From positions 1 to 58,746 of the forward strand of contig JACJZG010000019.1 in assembly GCA_020635715.1 (NCBI GenBank): DNA of 58,746 bases, written 5' to 3'. Position 1 is the first letter of the stretch. The number at the start of each line of letters is the position of its first letter. This stretch comes from Flavobacteriales bacterium (GTDB lineage: Bacteria > Bacteroidota > Bacteroidia > Flavobacteriales_F > PHOS-HE28). The translations under genes were made by a program, and so were the position numbers. This document shows, piece by piece, positions 36,858 to 45,561 of the stretch. The notes below the pieces were generated by a model. That model saw only the letters and a list, made by a program, of their open reading frames with translations. It ran no database searches and was not told the DNA's origin.

Positions 36858-39800
36858 ATGTCCCAGGAACAGAAGTCCGCATCGGGCTCGAACATCATTT
36901 CCCTCCCGAAAGGAGGCGGAGCGATCGCGGGCATGGGCGAGACGTTTTCGCCGGACCTGTTCACGGGGACGGGCAACTTCAGCGTGCCGATCGCGGTGCC
37001 GGCGGGAAGGAATGGTCTACAGCCGAGTTTGACACTGGGCTACAGCACCGGCAGCGGCAACGGTCCGTACGGACTGGGGTGGAACATGAGCCTGCCCGGC
37101 ATCATGCGGAAGACCAATTTGGGCATCCCGCGTTACGATGACGAAAAGGATGTGTTCGTGCTGAGCGGGGCGGAGGACCTGATCCCTGTGGAGACCGGAC
37201 AGACGGTGGATGGTAATGTGCGTGATAATTGGATGCGGTACCAGCCGCGCACAGAGGGGCTGTTCGCACGGATCGTACACCACCGGTACAGCGATGGCCG
37301 CGACTATTGGGAGGTGCGCACCAAGGACGGCATGGTGACCTGGTATGGCAACCCCGAGGCCATTGGCGAAGCGAACACAACCCTCTTCGACCCGGAGAAC
37401 CCACGGCACATAGCGCAGTGGAGCATCTACCGGACGGCGGATCCTTTCGGCAGTGAGGTGGTGTACAGCTACGAGCGGGAACTGGTGATGGCACCGTTCG
37501 CGTTCGCGCAATTGTACTTGAAGCGTATACACTACACGGACTACTTGTACGAGAGCGTGAAGCGCCACCTGTGTTCGGTGGAACTGGCCTATGGCACCCG
37601 ACCTGACGCGCACAGCGAGTTCCGCCAGGGATTCGAGATCCGCACCACACGCCGGTGTACGCACATACGCACCTACACCCATCCGCTGGACGTGCACGTG
37701 CCCGAGGGCCAGACGCCCAGCGGAACGGATGACAACACCCTGGCGGTAAAAACCTACACGCTCACCTACCGCGACGAGCAGGGGCACGTTGCGCACAACA
37801 AGGTGAGCCAACTGGCCCAGGTGCAGGTGACCGGGCATGACGGCGAGGCGACCGAGAGCCTGCCACCGGTGGAGTTCGAGTACCAGGACTTCGACATCAC
37901 CAAGCGCAACCTCGTACCCATCAAAGGGGACCACCTACCGGCCCTGAACCTGAACCACCCGGACATGGACCTGGTGGACCTCGACGGCAACGGCCTGCCC
38001 GACTTCGTGCAGATGAGCGCAGGCCAGCCCATCCGCTATTGGACCAACAAGGGCAATGGCGAGTTCGCCCTGCCGCGTACCATGCGCAACGCACCCACCG
38101 GCCTGGCGCTGGGCAGCGGGGCCGTGCAACTGATGGATGCCGATGGCGACGGCCGCGTGGACCTGGTGATGAACACCAGCAACTTCGCCGGCTATTATTC
38201 ACTGAACCACGACGGCGAGTGGGATGCCGACAGCTTCCGGCCTTACAGGACGCGGCCACCGCTGAACCTCCAGAGCGCACAGGCCCAGTTCATGGACCTC
38301 AGCGGTGATGGCCGCACCGATGTGCTCATCAATGCGGACCGCTTCATCTGCTACTTTCAGAACAGTCCACTCCTGGATGCCAACCGCAACTTCGACGGGC
38401 TGCAGTTCGAGAGCAGGGCAATAGGCTGGAGCGAAGCAAGGTTCGTCAACAAAGCCGGGCTCGACGACTTCCCCAACGTCAACTTCGGTGACCCGCGCAT
38501 CCGCACGGCGGACATGAGCGGCGATGGCCTGCAGGACATCGTGCAAGTGCAGGACGGCAACATTTGCTACTGGCCCAATCGTGGCTACGGCCGGTTCGGG
38601 AAGCGCAGGCAGATGCGCAACAGCCCACGGCTGGGCTATGGCTTCAACCCTGCGCAGCTGATCCTTGGCGACGCCGATGGTGATGGGCAGACGGATCTGA
38701 TCTACGTGGAGCGCAACCAGATCACGGTCTGGTTCAACCAGAGCGGCAACGGCTTCAGCGATCCGGTGACGATCCAGGGCACACCCTCGTTCACCAACCG
38801 CGACAGTGTGCGCATGGTGGACCTCTTCGGCACCGGCACGCCGGGCATCCTGTGGAGCTACGGCCTCACCCCCGGCCCCTCTCCGAAGGAGAGGGGGGTG
38901 TACCTGGACCTGACGGGCGGTGTGAAGCCGTATGTGATGGTGGGCATGCGCAACAACCTGGGTGCGCGTACGCGGGTGCAGTATGGAAGTTCGGTAGCGC
39001 ACTACTTGCGGGACACCTACCGGAAGCCCATGCGCGACGAGGCCTACGATCAGCTGGGTGAGTTCGTCGGTTTCGCAGGCAAGTGGAAGACCACATTGCC
39101 TTTCCCCGTGCAGGTGGTGGATCGGGTGGAGGTGATCGACGAGATCAGTAAGGGGAAGTTGACCACGCGCTACTTCTACCACCACGGCTATTGGGATGGT
39201 GGCGAGCGTGAGTTCCGGGGCTTCGGAAGGGTGGACCAATTCGATACGGAGACTTTTGATACGTACAACAGCGACAGCCTCATCCTAGAGGCCGACCCGC
39301 TCGGCTCGCCCGTGCCCTTGGGCGTGAGCGTGGAACATTATGCGCCACCTGTACTGGCGAAGAACTGGTTCCACCTGGGGCCGGTGGGGGCGGAGCGGGG
39401 TGATTGGAAGGAACTGGACCTGACCGAAGAATACTGGGGCGGCGATGCGAACGTACTGGCGCGGCCGGCGGCGATGGCGAACATGATCGCCAACCTGCCA
39501 CGGCGCGCGCGCCGTGATGCCTACCGCACCTTGCGCGGCACGGCCCTGCGCAGCGAGCTGTATGCGATGGACTCCGGTGCGGGTATCGGGGCAGGTGCGC
39601 CCCAACGCCCCTACACGGTAAGCGAAACGCAGACCGGCCTGCGCCTGGTGAACAGCCCGAACAGCAACGCCACGATAAGGGCGCTGGCCGTGCAAACGCA
39701 CAGCAACCACATCTTCTTCAGCTACGGCCTGGCCAGCCGAAGCACCACGTGGGAGCGTGGCAACGACCCGATGACGAAGTTCTCGTTCACGGGAGAGATC

Positions 39801-42800
39801 GATGCCTACGGCCAACCGTTGAGCCAGGTGAGCATAGCCGTGCCGCGCGGCAAGGACCCACGTACGGGCGGCGAACTGGGGGACCACAGCGGCGTGTACG
39901 ATCCAGACCGGGGGTACGACGCCACGATCCAGTACACGCGACATATCCACATCGATCCGGCCATTGCGGATCCCGGCAGCGATCTCGATGCCATCGATCC
40001 GGCCTTCCCGGAACAATACGTGGTGGACCGGGTGAAGCAAACACGCAGCTACGAGGCCGTGAACGACGGCAGCATGAGCGTGTTCGCACTTCGTGACATC
40101 ATGCTGGGTGGTGCGCCAAGCGCGTGGACGGGCCTAGGCACGGCACCACCCAATGGCCCCCGGCTGCTGGCACTTGCCAGCACCTACTACGATGGCGTAG
40201 CGTACGATGGGGACGACTTCGGACAGATGGGGGCTTATGGCGTGGCGGTGCGGACCGAGACCCTGATGGTGCAGCCCGGTGAGCTGGATGCCGTTTACGG
40301 TGATACCGCCGGAGACCACCCAGCGCCATTCTTCAACACGGGTAGTGCGCCTGATTGGGGCAGCTATCCCACGGACTTCGTTGGCGCGTTGCAAGCGGAC
40401 AACTGCGGCTACACATACCACACTGCGGGTGGCGCCCATGGCGAGGATCACGTAGCGGGTTACTATACGAGCGCCCAGCGCAACCGCTTCGACTTCCACC
40501 AGAACCCGGCTACGGCCAAAGGGCTACCCATCCGCATACGCGACGTATTCTCCAATGCCTCCACGATCCAGTACGATAGTTACTCGCAGCTACCGGTAAA
40601 GGTGACCGACCCGGTGGGTATGGAGACTTCAGCGGAATATGACTACCGCGTGCTGCAGCCGCAGCGCGTCACGGACCCGAACGGGAACATCAGTGCCTTC
40701 GCCTACACGCCGTTGGGGCTGATGCATAAGACCGCGTTGTTGGGCAAGGACGATGCGAGCGAGGGCGACACGCTGGATGAGCCCGGCGTGTTGTTGGAGT
40801 ACGACCTCTTCGCCTACGTGAATGAAGGTGGACCGGTTTGGGTGAAGACCACCCAGCGTGAGCACCACATCAACGCCGACTACATCGGCGGGCTGCCCAC
40901 TGAGGAACAAGGCGCCACAATCGTGGCCGTGGAGTACAGCGATGGCTTCGGGCGGCAGTTGCAGACGCGCACGCAGGCGGAGGACACCCTCTTCGGGGTG
41001 GACTTCGAGGAGAACGAGGTGCTCGGTGACGGCGGGTTGCCGGCCAACCAAGGTGCGGCCAACCAACCTGCGGTGGGGGTGACCCGGGATAGTGAAGATG
41101 CCCTGAACGTAGTGGTGAGCGGGGCCAAGCGCTACAACAACAAGGGCAAGGTAGTGGAGCAGTGGGAGCCCTACTTCGGGAGCGGGTTCGAGTTGCAAGG
41201 GGCAGGAGCAGGACCAGGGGCGGATGAGCCGGGGCAGCGGGTGCGGATATACTACGATGCCTTGGGACGGCCGCAGCGGACTGTGAACCCGGACGGTACG
41301 GAGCAACGGGTGGTGTACGGTGTGCCGAACGCGCTGAACACGCCATGGAGCTTTGCGCCGAGCCCGTGGGAGCGATACACCTATGAGGCGAGCGACCTCG
41401 CGGGCCTGACGCACCCCACCGATACGACCGTGCCCGAGGCGCACCAGTGGACCCCGAAGAGCGAACTGATCGACGCGCTGGGCCGCACGGTGAAGACCAC
41501 CGAGCACAACGCGCACTACAACGGCAGCAGCTACGAGAACGTGGTGATGCGCTATGCCTACGACATAAAAGGCCAGCTGCTGGAAGTGACCGACCCGCTG
41601 GACCGAACGGTGTTCGCGCACAAGTACGACACCGCAGGTAACAACCTGTGGACCGAACACTTGGACAGTGGCGAGAAACACGTGGTGGTGGATGCGCAGG
41701 GCAAACCGCTGTACAGCACCGACGACAAGGGCGCGGCGGTTTACAGTAGCTACGATACCCTGCATCGGCCCACCCATGTTTGGGCGGTGGATAGCACCGT
41801 GGAAAGCGTAACACTGCGTCAGCGGCTGTTCTATGGCGATGCTGCGCTCGGCAGTGGTGCATCGGAAACGAACCACCTGGGGCGGCTTTTCGAGCAGTAC
41901 GATGAAGCCGGGTACATGCGCTTGATCGGTTACGACTTCAAGGGCAACCCGTTGAAGAAAGTGCGGCTGCTGATAGACGAGGACCAGATCACCTCCACGA
42001 AGAAGTACACCGTGGAATGGACGGGTCTTGACACGAGCTGCCTGGCGGAAACGGAGTATGAGACCACCCTGGAGTACGATGCGCTGAACCGTGTGCGCAA
42101 GAGCACCCTGCCGGAGGATGTGGACAGCGAGCGCAAGGAGCTGGTGCCCACCTACAACCGGGCGGGCGCGCTGGAGGCCATCCACTTCGCGGGCACGGAC
42201 TACGTGAAGCACATCGCCTACAACGCCAAAGGGCAACGCGTGCTGCTGGCGATGGGCAACGGGATGATGACGCGCTACGCGTACGACGCGCTCACCTACC
42301 GGCTGCTGCGGATAAGGACGGAAGGCTACGTGGAGAGCGGCGGCACGTACACGCCGCAGAGCGGCAGCACCAAGCAGGACAGCGGGTACGTGTATGACCT
42401 TGGGGGCAACATCCTGAAGATAAAGGAGCGGGTGACGGACTGCGGCATAAGCGGCACTACGCTGGGAGCGGACGCCTTGGACCGGACCTTCGCGTACGAC
42501 CCGCTCAAGCGCCTGCTACAGGCCACGGGCCGGGAGAGCGACACGCAGGGCAACAGCGACCATTGGGTGGAGAAGCCCGTGGTGGGCAGCCCCAATGCGA
42601 ACCACACCAGGGCCTATGAGCGCAGCTACGCGTACGACAAGGTGGGCAACCTGCTGGCGGTGGGGCACGCGGCCGATGCGAACAACTATACGCGGCACTA
42701 CCGCTACACCAGTGGCCAGAACCTGCTGGAGCAGCTGGACAACAATGGCAGCCCGGCCACGGTGCATGCCAGCTACACCTACGATGCGTGCGGGAACCAG

Positions 42801-44342
42801 CTGACCACGAACAGCGACCGCTACTATGAGTGGGATGCGGCGGACCAGCTGCGGTTGTTCAAGATAGATGCGGGGAGCGGGCCGAGCGTGGAGGCGCACT
42901 ACTTCTACGCCGGGGGCGAGCGGCTGAAGAAGGTGGTGATGGACCAGCAGGGCAACAAGCGTGTGACGGTGTACCTGGACGGGGTGTATGAGCATGTGTA
43001 CACCAAGGACAGCGTGGGCGATGTGCAGGAGCAGCAGAACATATTGCACGTGATGGATGGGCGGAGCCGGGTGGCCACCGTGCGGGTGGGTGAGAAGATG
43101 GACGACCCCGGCGAGGCGGTGAAGTACAACCTGGAGGACCACCTGGGGACGAGCACCACGCGCCTGACGGACGATGGGACGGTGATAGACCGGGAGGAGT
43201 ACTACCCTTTCGGGGAGAGCAGCTTGCGGACCTTCGAGTACAAGCGGTACCGGTATGTGGGGAAGGAGCTGGACAGCGAGAGCGGGTTGTATTACTACGG
43301 GGCGCGGTATTATGCCGCGTGGGTGGGGAGGTTCGTGAGCGTGGATCCGTTGGCGGACAAGTACATGTACTTAACGCCGTACAACTACGCCGCTAATGAT
43401 CCGATAGGAGACTTCGACATAGATGGGCAGCAGAACAATAATTCCGCGCCGGATGGTGGTACAAAGACCGAGAACCACCCGCAATATGGCCTTCCTAAAC
43501 TATCGCTGCCGGGATCGGGTATCGAGCAAACAACGCCACCGCAAACTTTTTCTCTACCACCAATAGACCTGCGGGCGGCTGCGGATGAAACCAGCCGCCC
43601 CGGTGCGCTACGACAACCCACCGGACCGCCGAGTATTCAGAAGGCCGATCCGTTGACTTTGCTGCCGAACCGCATTGTTCCGAAAGCACTAAGCAGGCCA
43701 CAAACCGTTGGGCCTGCCAATACCAGTCCTGGAGCGAAAGCCATCAGTGATCGGTATAAGCTGGAACATCAGTTACAGCAATCCCTTGAGGCTCGGAGAG
43801 CATTGGATCCGACGGCGGTTGGTGTGGCTCAAGGGTTGATTACAGCCGCACAGCATCCTGATGATGTGGCAATGGTAATCCTACCCGAACTTCTGTTGTG
43901 GCGACTTCAGAAAGCGGGTGAAGCATACAGGATCGCGAAAGGGATTGGCAAAAGCGATGATGTTTACACGGGGGTTCGACAAGCTTCTGCGTATCTCAAG
44001 AGCAATGGTGTTTCACGAGCTAGGAGAGTAGAGTGGATTCAGTCTTTCGAAATCGAGACGTTGAAATTGAGGCAAGCCGGAAGTAGTGAGTTCGGTTTGC
44101 GATACTTCGATGGGATTACAGCCTTTCCTAAGGGGCGGTATCTCTTCGAAACATTTCCGGCATCACGGCAGAGTTTGGCAATAGCTCCGCAATGGAATAA
44201 AATGACAAGCTTCACACAATGGAAGATTAGACCCGGCGCGACGCTGCTGGAGGGTCGCGCCGCCTCTCAAGGACTAAGATTGGAAGGCGGGCAGTTCCAG
44301 AAGTTCATTCTGAACACAGAACTTGATTTAATCAAACTATGA
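36858..44342 (+). CDS. TcB-TcC fusion: toxin cage with Rhs core and C-terminal effector module
   Basis: This 2494-aa protein combines TcB and TcC in one chain. The SpvB-like N-terminus (about 14-330) has 'GAIAGMGETFSPDLFTGTGN'. The VCBS/FG-GAP beta-propeller repeats include 'DLDGNGLPDFV', 'DADGDGRVDLVM', 'DLSGDGRTDVLI', 'DMSGDGLQDIVQV' and 'DADGDGQTDLIYV' (about 370-620). Then come TcdB middle domains, many YD/Rhs repeats (about 1200-2080), and the Rhs core 'GLYYYGARYYAAWVGRFVSVDPL' (about 2140-2160) ending near 'NDPIGDFDIDG'. Asp residues there suit the autoproteolytic site. The last roughly 304 residues are a different, lower-GC module ending in 'GGQFQKFILNTELDLIKL'. The cage folds around the effector until TcA docking. 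Residues 670-680 (LTPGPSPKERG) look like an inserted palindromic repeat. Confidence 0.92.
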   Translation: MSQEQKSASGSNIISLPKGGGAIAGMGETFSPDLFTGTGNFSVPIAVPAGRNGLQPSLTLGYSTGSGNGPYGLGWNMSLPGIMRKTNLGIPRYDDEKDVFVLSGAEDLIPVETGQTVDGNVRDNWMRYQPRTEGLFARIVHHRYSDGRDYWEVRTKDGMVTWYGNPEAIGEANTTLFDPENPRHIAQWSIYRTADPFGSEVVYSYERELVMAPFAFAQLYLKRIHYTDYLYESVKRHLCSVELAYGTRPDAHSEFRQGFEIRTTRRCTHIRTYTHPLDVHVPEGQTPSGTDDNTLAVKTYTLTYRDEQGHVAHNKVSQLAQVQVTGHDGEATESLPPVEFEYQDFDITKRNLVPIKGDHLPALNLNHPDMDLVDLDGNGLPDFVQMSAGQPIRYWTNKGNGEFALPRTMRNAPTGLALGSGAVQLMDADGDGRVDLVMNTSNFAGYYSLNHDGEWDADSFRPYRTRPPLNLQSAQAQFMDLSGDGRTDVLINADRFICYFQNSPLLDANRNFDGLQFESRAIGWSEARFVNKAGLDDFPNVNFGDPRIRTADMSGDGLQDIVQVQDGNICYWPNRGYGRFGKRRQMRNSPRLGYGFNPAQLILGDADGDGQTDLIYVERNQITVWFNQSGNGFSDPVTIQGTPSFTNRDSVRMVDLFGTGTPGILWSYGLTPGPSPKERGVYLDLTGGVKPYVMVGMRNNLGARTRVQYGSSVAHYLRDTYRKPMRDEAYDQLGEFVGFAGKWKTTLPFPVQVVDRVEVIDEISKGKLTTRYFYHHGYWDGGEREFRGFGRVDQFDTETFDTYNSDSLILEADPLGSPVPLGVSVEHYAPPVLAKNWFHLGPVGAERGDWKELDLTEEYWGGDANVLARPAAMANMIANLPRRARRDAYRTLRGTALRSELYAMDSGAGIGAGAPQRPYTVSETQTGLRLVNSPNSNATIRALAVQTHSNHIFFSYGLASRSTTWERGNDPMTKFSFTGEIDAYGQPLSQVSIAVPRGKDPRTGGELGDHSGVYDPDRGYDATIQYTRHIHIDPAIADPGSDLDAIDPAFPEQYVVDRVKQTRSYEAVNDGSMSVFALRDIMLGGAPSAWTGLGTAPPNGPRLLALASTYYDGVAYDGDDFGQMGAYGVAVRTETLMVQPGELDAVYGDTAGDHPAPFFNTGSAPDWGSYPTDFVGALQADNCGYTYHTAGGAHGEDHVAGYYTSAQRNRFDFHQNPATAKGLPIRIRDVFSNASTIQYDSYSQLPVKVTDPVGMETSAEYDYRVLQPQRVTDPNGNISAFAYTPLGLMHKTALLGKDDASEGDTLDEPGVLLEYDLFAYVNEGGPVWVKTTQREHHINADYIGGLPTEEQGATIVAVEYSDGFGRQLQTRTQAEDTLFGVDFEENEVLGDGGLPANQGAANQPAVGVTRDSEDALNVVVSGAKRYNNKGKVVEQWEPYFGSGFELQGAGAGPGADEPGQRVRIYYDALGRPQRTVNPDGTEQRVVYGVPNALNTPWSFAPSPWERYTYEASDLAGLTHPTDTTVPEAHQWTPKSELIDALGRTVKTTEHNAHYNGSSYENVVMRYAYDIKGQLLEVTDPLDRTVFAHKYDTAGNNLWTEHLDSGEKHVVVDAQGKPLYSTDDKGAAVYSSYDTLHRPTHVWAVDSTVESVTLRQRLFYGDAALGSGASETNHLGRLFEQYDEAGYMRLIGYDFKGNPLKKVRLLIDEDQITSTKKYTVEWTGLDTSCLAETEYETTLEYDALNRVRKSTLPEDVDSERKELVPTYNRAGALEAIHFAGTDYVKHIAYNAKGQRVLLAMGNGMMTRYAYDALTYRLLRIRTEGYVESGGTYTPQSGSTKQDSGYVYDLGGNILKIKERVTDCGISGTTLGADALDRTFAYDPLKRLLQATGRESDTQGNSDHWVEKPVVGSPNANHTRAYERSYAYDKVGNLLAVGHAADANNYTRHYRYTSGQNLLEQLDNNGSPATVHASYTYDACGNQLTTNSDRYYEWDAADQLRLFKIDAGSGPSVEAHYFYAGGERLKKVVMDQQGNKRVTVYLDGVYEHVYTKDSVGDVQEQQNILHVMDGRSRVATVRVGEKMDDPGEAVKYNLEDHLGTSTTRLTDDGTVIDREEYYPFGESSLRTFEYKRYRYVGKELDSESGLYYYGARYYAAWVGRFVSVDPLADKYMYLTPYNYAANDPIGDFDIDGQQNNNSAPDGGTKTENHPQYGLPKLSLPGSGIEQTTPPQTFSLPPIDLRAAADETSRPGALRQPTGPPSIQKADPLTLLPNRIVPKALSRPQTVGPANTSPGAKAISDRYKLEHQLQQSLEARRALDPTAVGVAQGLITAAQHPDDVAMVILPELLLWRLQKAGEAYRIAKGIGKSDDVYTGVRQASAYLKSNGVSRARRVEWIQSFEIETLKLRQAGSSEFGLRYFDGITAFPKGRYLFETFPASRQSLAIAPQWNKMTSFTQWKIRPGATLLEGRAASQGLRLEGGQFQKFILNTELDLIKL
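38865..38897 (+). repeat. In-frame palindromic repeat inserted in the TcB coding region
   Basis: The DNA contains CCCCTCTCC (38876-38884), GAA and GGAGAGGGG (38888-38896), with CACC/GGTG pairing further out. It encodes LTPGPSPKERG between 'GILWSYG' and 'VYLDLTGG'. This peptide and its hairpin are familiar to me as a dispersed repeat in many Bacteroidota genomes. Here it keeps the frame open. Confidence 0.6.
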
Positions 44343-44623
44343 GAGAAAAGGCTTTGATGCTCTCGAGACGTGCTCTGGACATGCTTTTGGTCGAGCTATC
44401 TGGTCACTCACAAGGAAAGATGGTTGGAGTTCCCTTGGCTCAACTCCTCTTGTGTAGAAAACAGCTCGATGCAATGATTCTTGAACTTGAGTCTGGATTG
44501 TTGAAGCCTTCAAGCCTTCGTCTCCGAGGAATGGGTGCTATGATAAGCGATTCTTGGCCCTTGGACTATGCGTTGGGTGATGCACTTTTATTGGCAGAAC
44601 AAGCCTATCTTAAGGCGACGTGA
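44339..44623 (+). CDS. Small protein overlapping the toxin gene: candidate immunity protein
   Basis: A 94-aa, mostly helical protein (MREKALMLSRRALDMLLVEL...), with no signal peptide or membrane helix. Its ATG overlaps the TGA of the TcB-TcC gene by four bases (ATGA, 44339-44342), the arrangement typical of polymorphic toxin/immunity pairs. The lower GC shared with the toxin tail suggests they moved as a unit. I do not recognise the family. It could alternatively be a chaperone for the effector. Downstream there are 180 bp with no gene, then the IS1 element. Confidence 0.6.
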   Translation: MREKALMLSRRALDMLLVELSGHSQGKMVGVPLAQLLLCRKQLDAMILELESGLLKPSSLRLRGMGAMISDSWPLDYALGDALLLAEQAYLKAT

Positions 44624-44802
44624 CCCCCGTTGGTCATGTTCCAATCCGTCACCTGCCTCCACTTGTACAGTTCAAACGCCTGACCTACAAGGGGTGTGTG
44701 AAGTGGCGCGATCCGTGATCCGGCATAGGTAGACCTTGGAACTGGGGAGCTGAGCCGTTCTGCGGCCTTTTCTGAACGTGGTTCGAGGCTTCGTGTAGCA
44801 AA

Positions 44803-45542
44803 GCATCACCACCTGCACGATGCTGTAGTGTGTTGCGTTCATCTGGCATGTCGTACACCTCGCCATTCGCATGCTTCCATTGCCAGGGCTCGTGCAATCG
44901 CAAAGGAAGGCGCGGGCCAGCCCAACTACTGCAATGTGCCGAGTGCGGCAAGTACCAGCGCGCGCTGTACACACGCAAGGCGTACACTCCTGGCATGGAT
45001 GCACGGATCGTACAGCTTACGCGAGAAGGATGTGGCATCCGGAGCACGGGCCGCGTGTTGGGCATCTCGCCCAGCACGGTGATCGCACGAATCAAACGTA
45101 TCGCCGCGAGACTCGGACCCGGCTTCATTCCCAAGGGCCGCAGGTATGAGGTGGACGAACTCTCTACGTACATCCGCAATAAGAAGAACCGCGTGTGGGT
45201 GGCCTATGCGTTGGACCGCAAGGATAAGAGCGTGGTGGGCATACGGGTGGGGAAGCGGAGCAAGCGCATGCTGCGCCCCCTGATCGATACCCTCCTGCTG
45301 GCAGACGCCAAGCGGATCCATACCGACGGCTGCGACATTTACCCCACGTTGGTCCCCGCGAACCTCCACCTTGTGAAACGCTTCGCCACCAATGGCATCG
45401 AGCGCATGAACCTGACGTTCCGTACCCGGCTCAAGCGCTTGGGGCGTAGAACCATCTGCTACTCGAAGAGCTCGGCCATGCTAGCGGCTTGTGTGGCGGT
45501 GGTATGCTGGGCTTAGACCGTGCCGCGTGCAGCTGTTGACCA
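44803..45542 (+). mobile_element. IS1-family insertion sequence
   Basis: About 740 bp bounded by imperfect inverted repeats that share TCAnCAnCTGCACG. The left end is near 44803-44825 and the right end, read on the minus strand, is near 45542-45520; about 17 of 22 positions match. The size fits IS1. No target-site duplication is evident, so the exact ends are uncertain; an outer AGGCTTC/GAAGCCT pair (about 44787-44793 and 45557-45563) might mark wider ends. It separates the Tc locus from the STAND gene and touches or nearly touches the 3' end of the latter. Confidence 0.6.
44848..45516 (+). CDS. IS1-family transposase (single-frame InsA-InsB type)
   Basis: This 222-aa protein has an N-terminal zinc ribbon (CFHCQGSC...LLQCAECGKYQ, residues about 9-36) and an HTH ('MDARIVQLTREGCGIRSTGRVLGISPSTVIARIKRI'). 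An IS1-type DDE catalytic core follows: 'VWVAYALDRKDKSVVGIRVG' (first Asp), 'HTDGCDIYPTLVP' (second Asp) and 'GIERMNLTFRTRLKRLGRRTICYSKS' (Glu). Classical IS1 needs a frameshift between insA and insB; this copy encodes everything in one frame, as in several IS1 subgroups. ATG at 44848 is preferred over the GTG at 44830. The frame is intact, so the element may be active. Confidence 0.88.
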   Translation: MSYTSPFACFHCQGSCNRKGRRGPAQLLQCAECGKYQRALYTRKAYTPGMDARIVQLTREGCGIRSTGRVLGISPSTVIARIKRIAARLGPGFIPKGRRYEVDELSTYIRNKKNRVWVAYALDRKDKSVVGIRVGKRSKRMLRPLIDTLLLADAKRIHTDGCDIYPTLVPANLHLVKRFATNGIERMNLTFRTRLKRLGRRTICYSKSSAMLAACVAVVCWA

Positions 45543-45561
45543 ACCATCTCTTGAAAGAAGC

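Noticed and set aside
40629..42236. 535-codon minus-strand frame inside the TcB-TcC gene
   Set aside because: Antisense shadow of the Rhs repeats; the sense frame has dense YD repeats.
42300..43330. Possible tandem DNA repeat in the Rhs region
   Set aside because: The repetition is the protein-level YD/Rhs repeat; DNA units are diverged and no exact array was seen.
43900..44342. Naming the toxin tail as an ADP-ribosyltransferase or TNT-type NAD glycohydrolase
   Set aside because: An Arg, a Ser and a Gly-Gly-x-x-Gln end are suggestive, but spacing and the key Glu cannot be confirmed without a profile search, so no enzymatic name is given.
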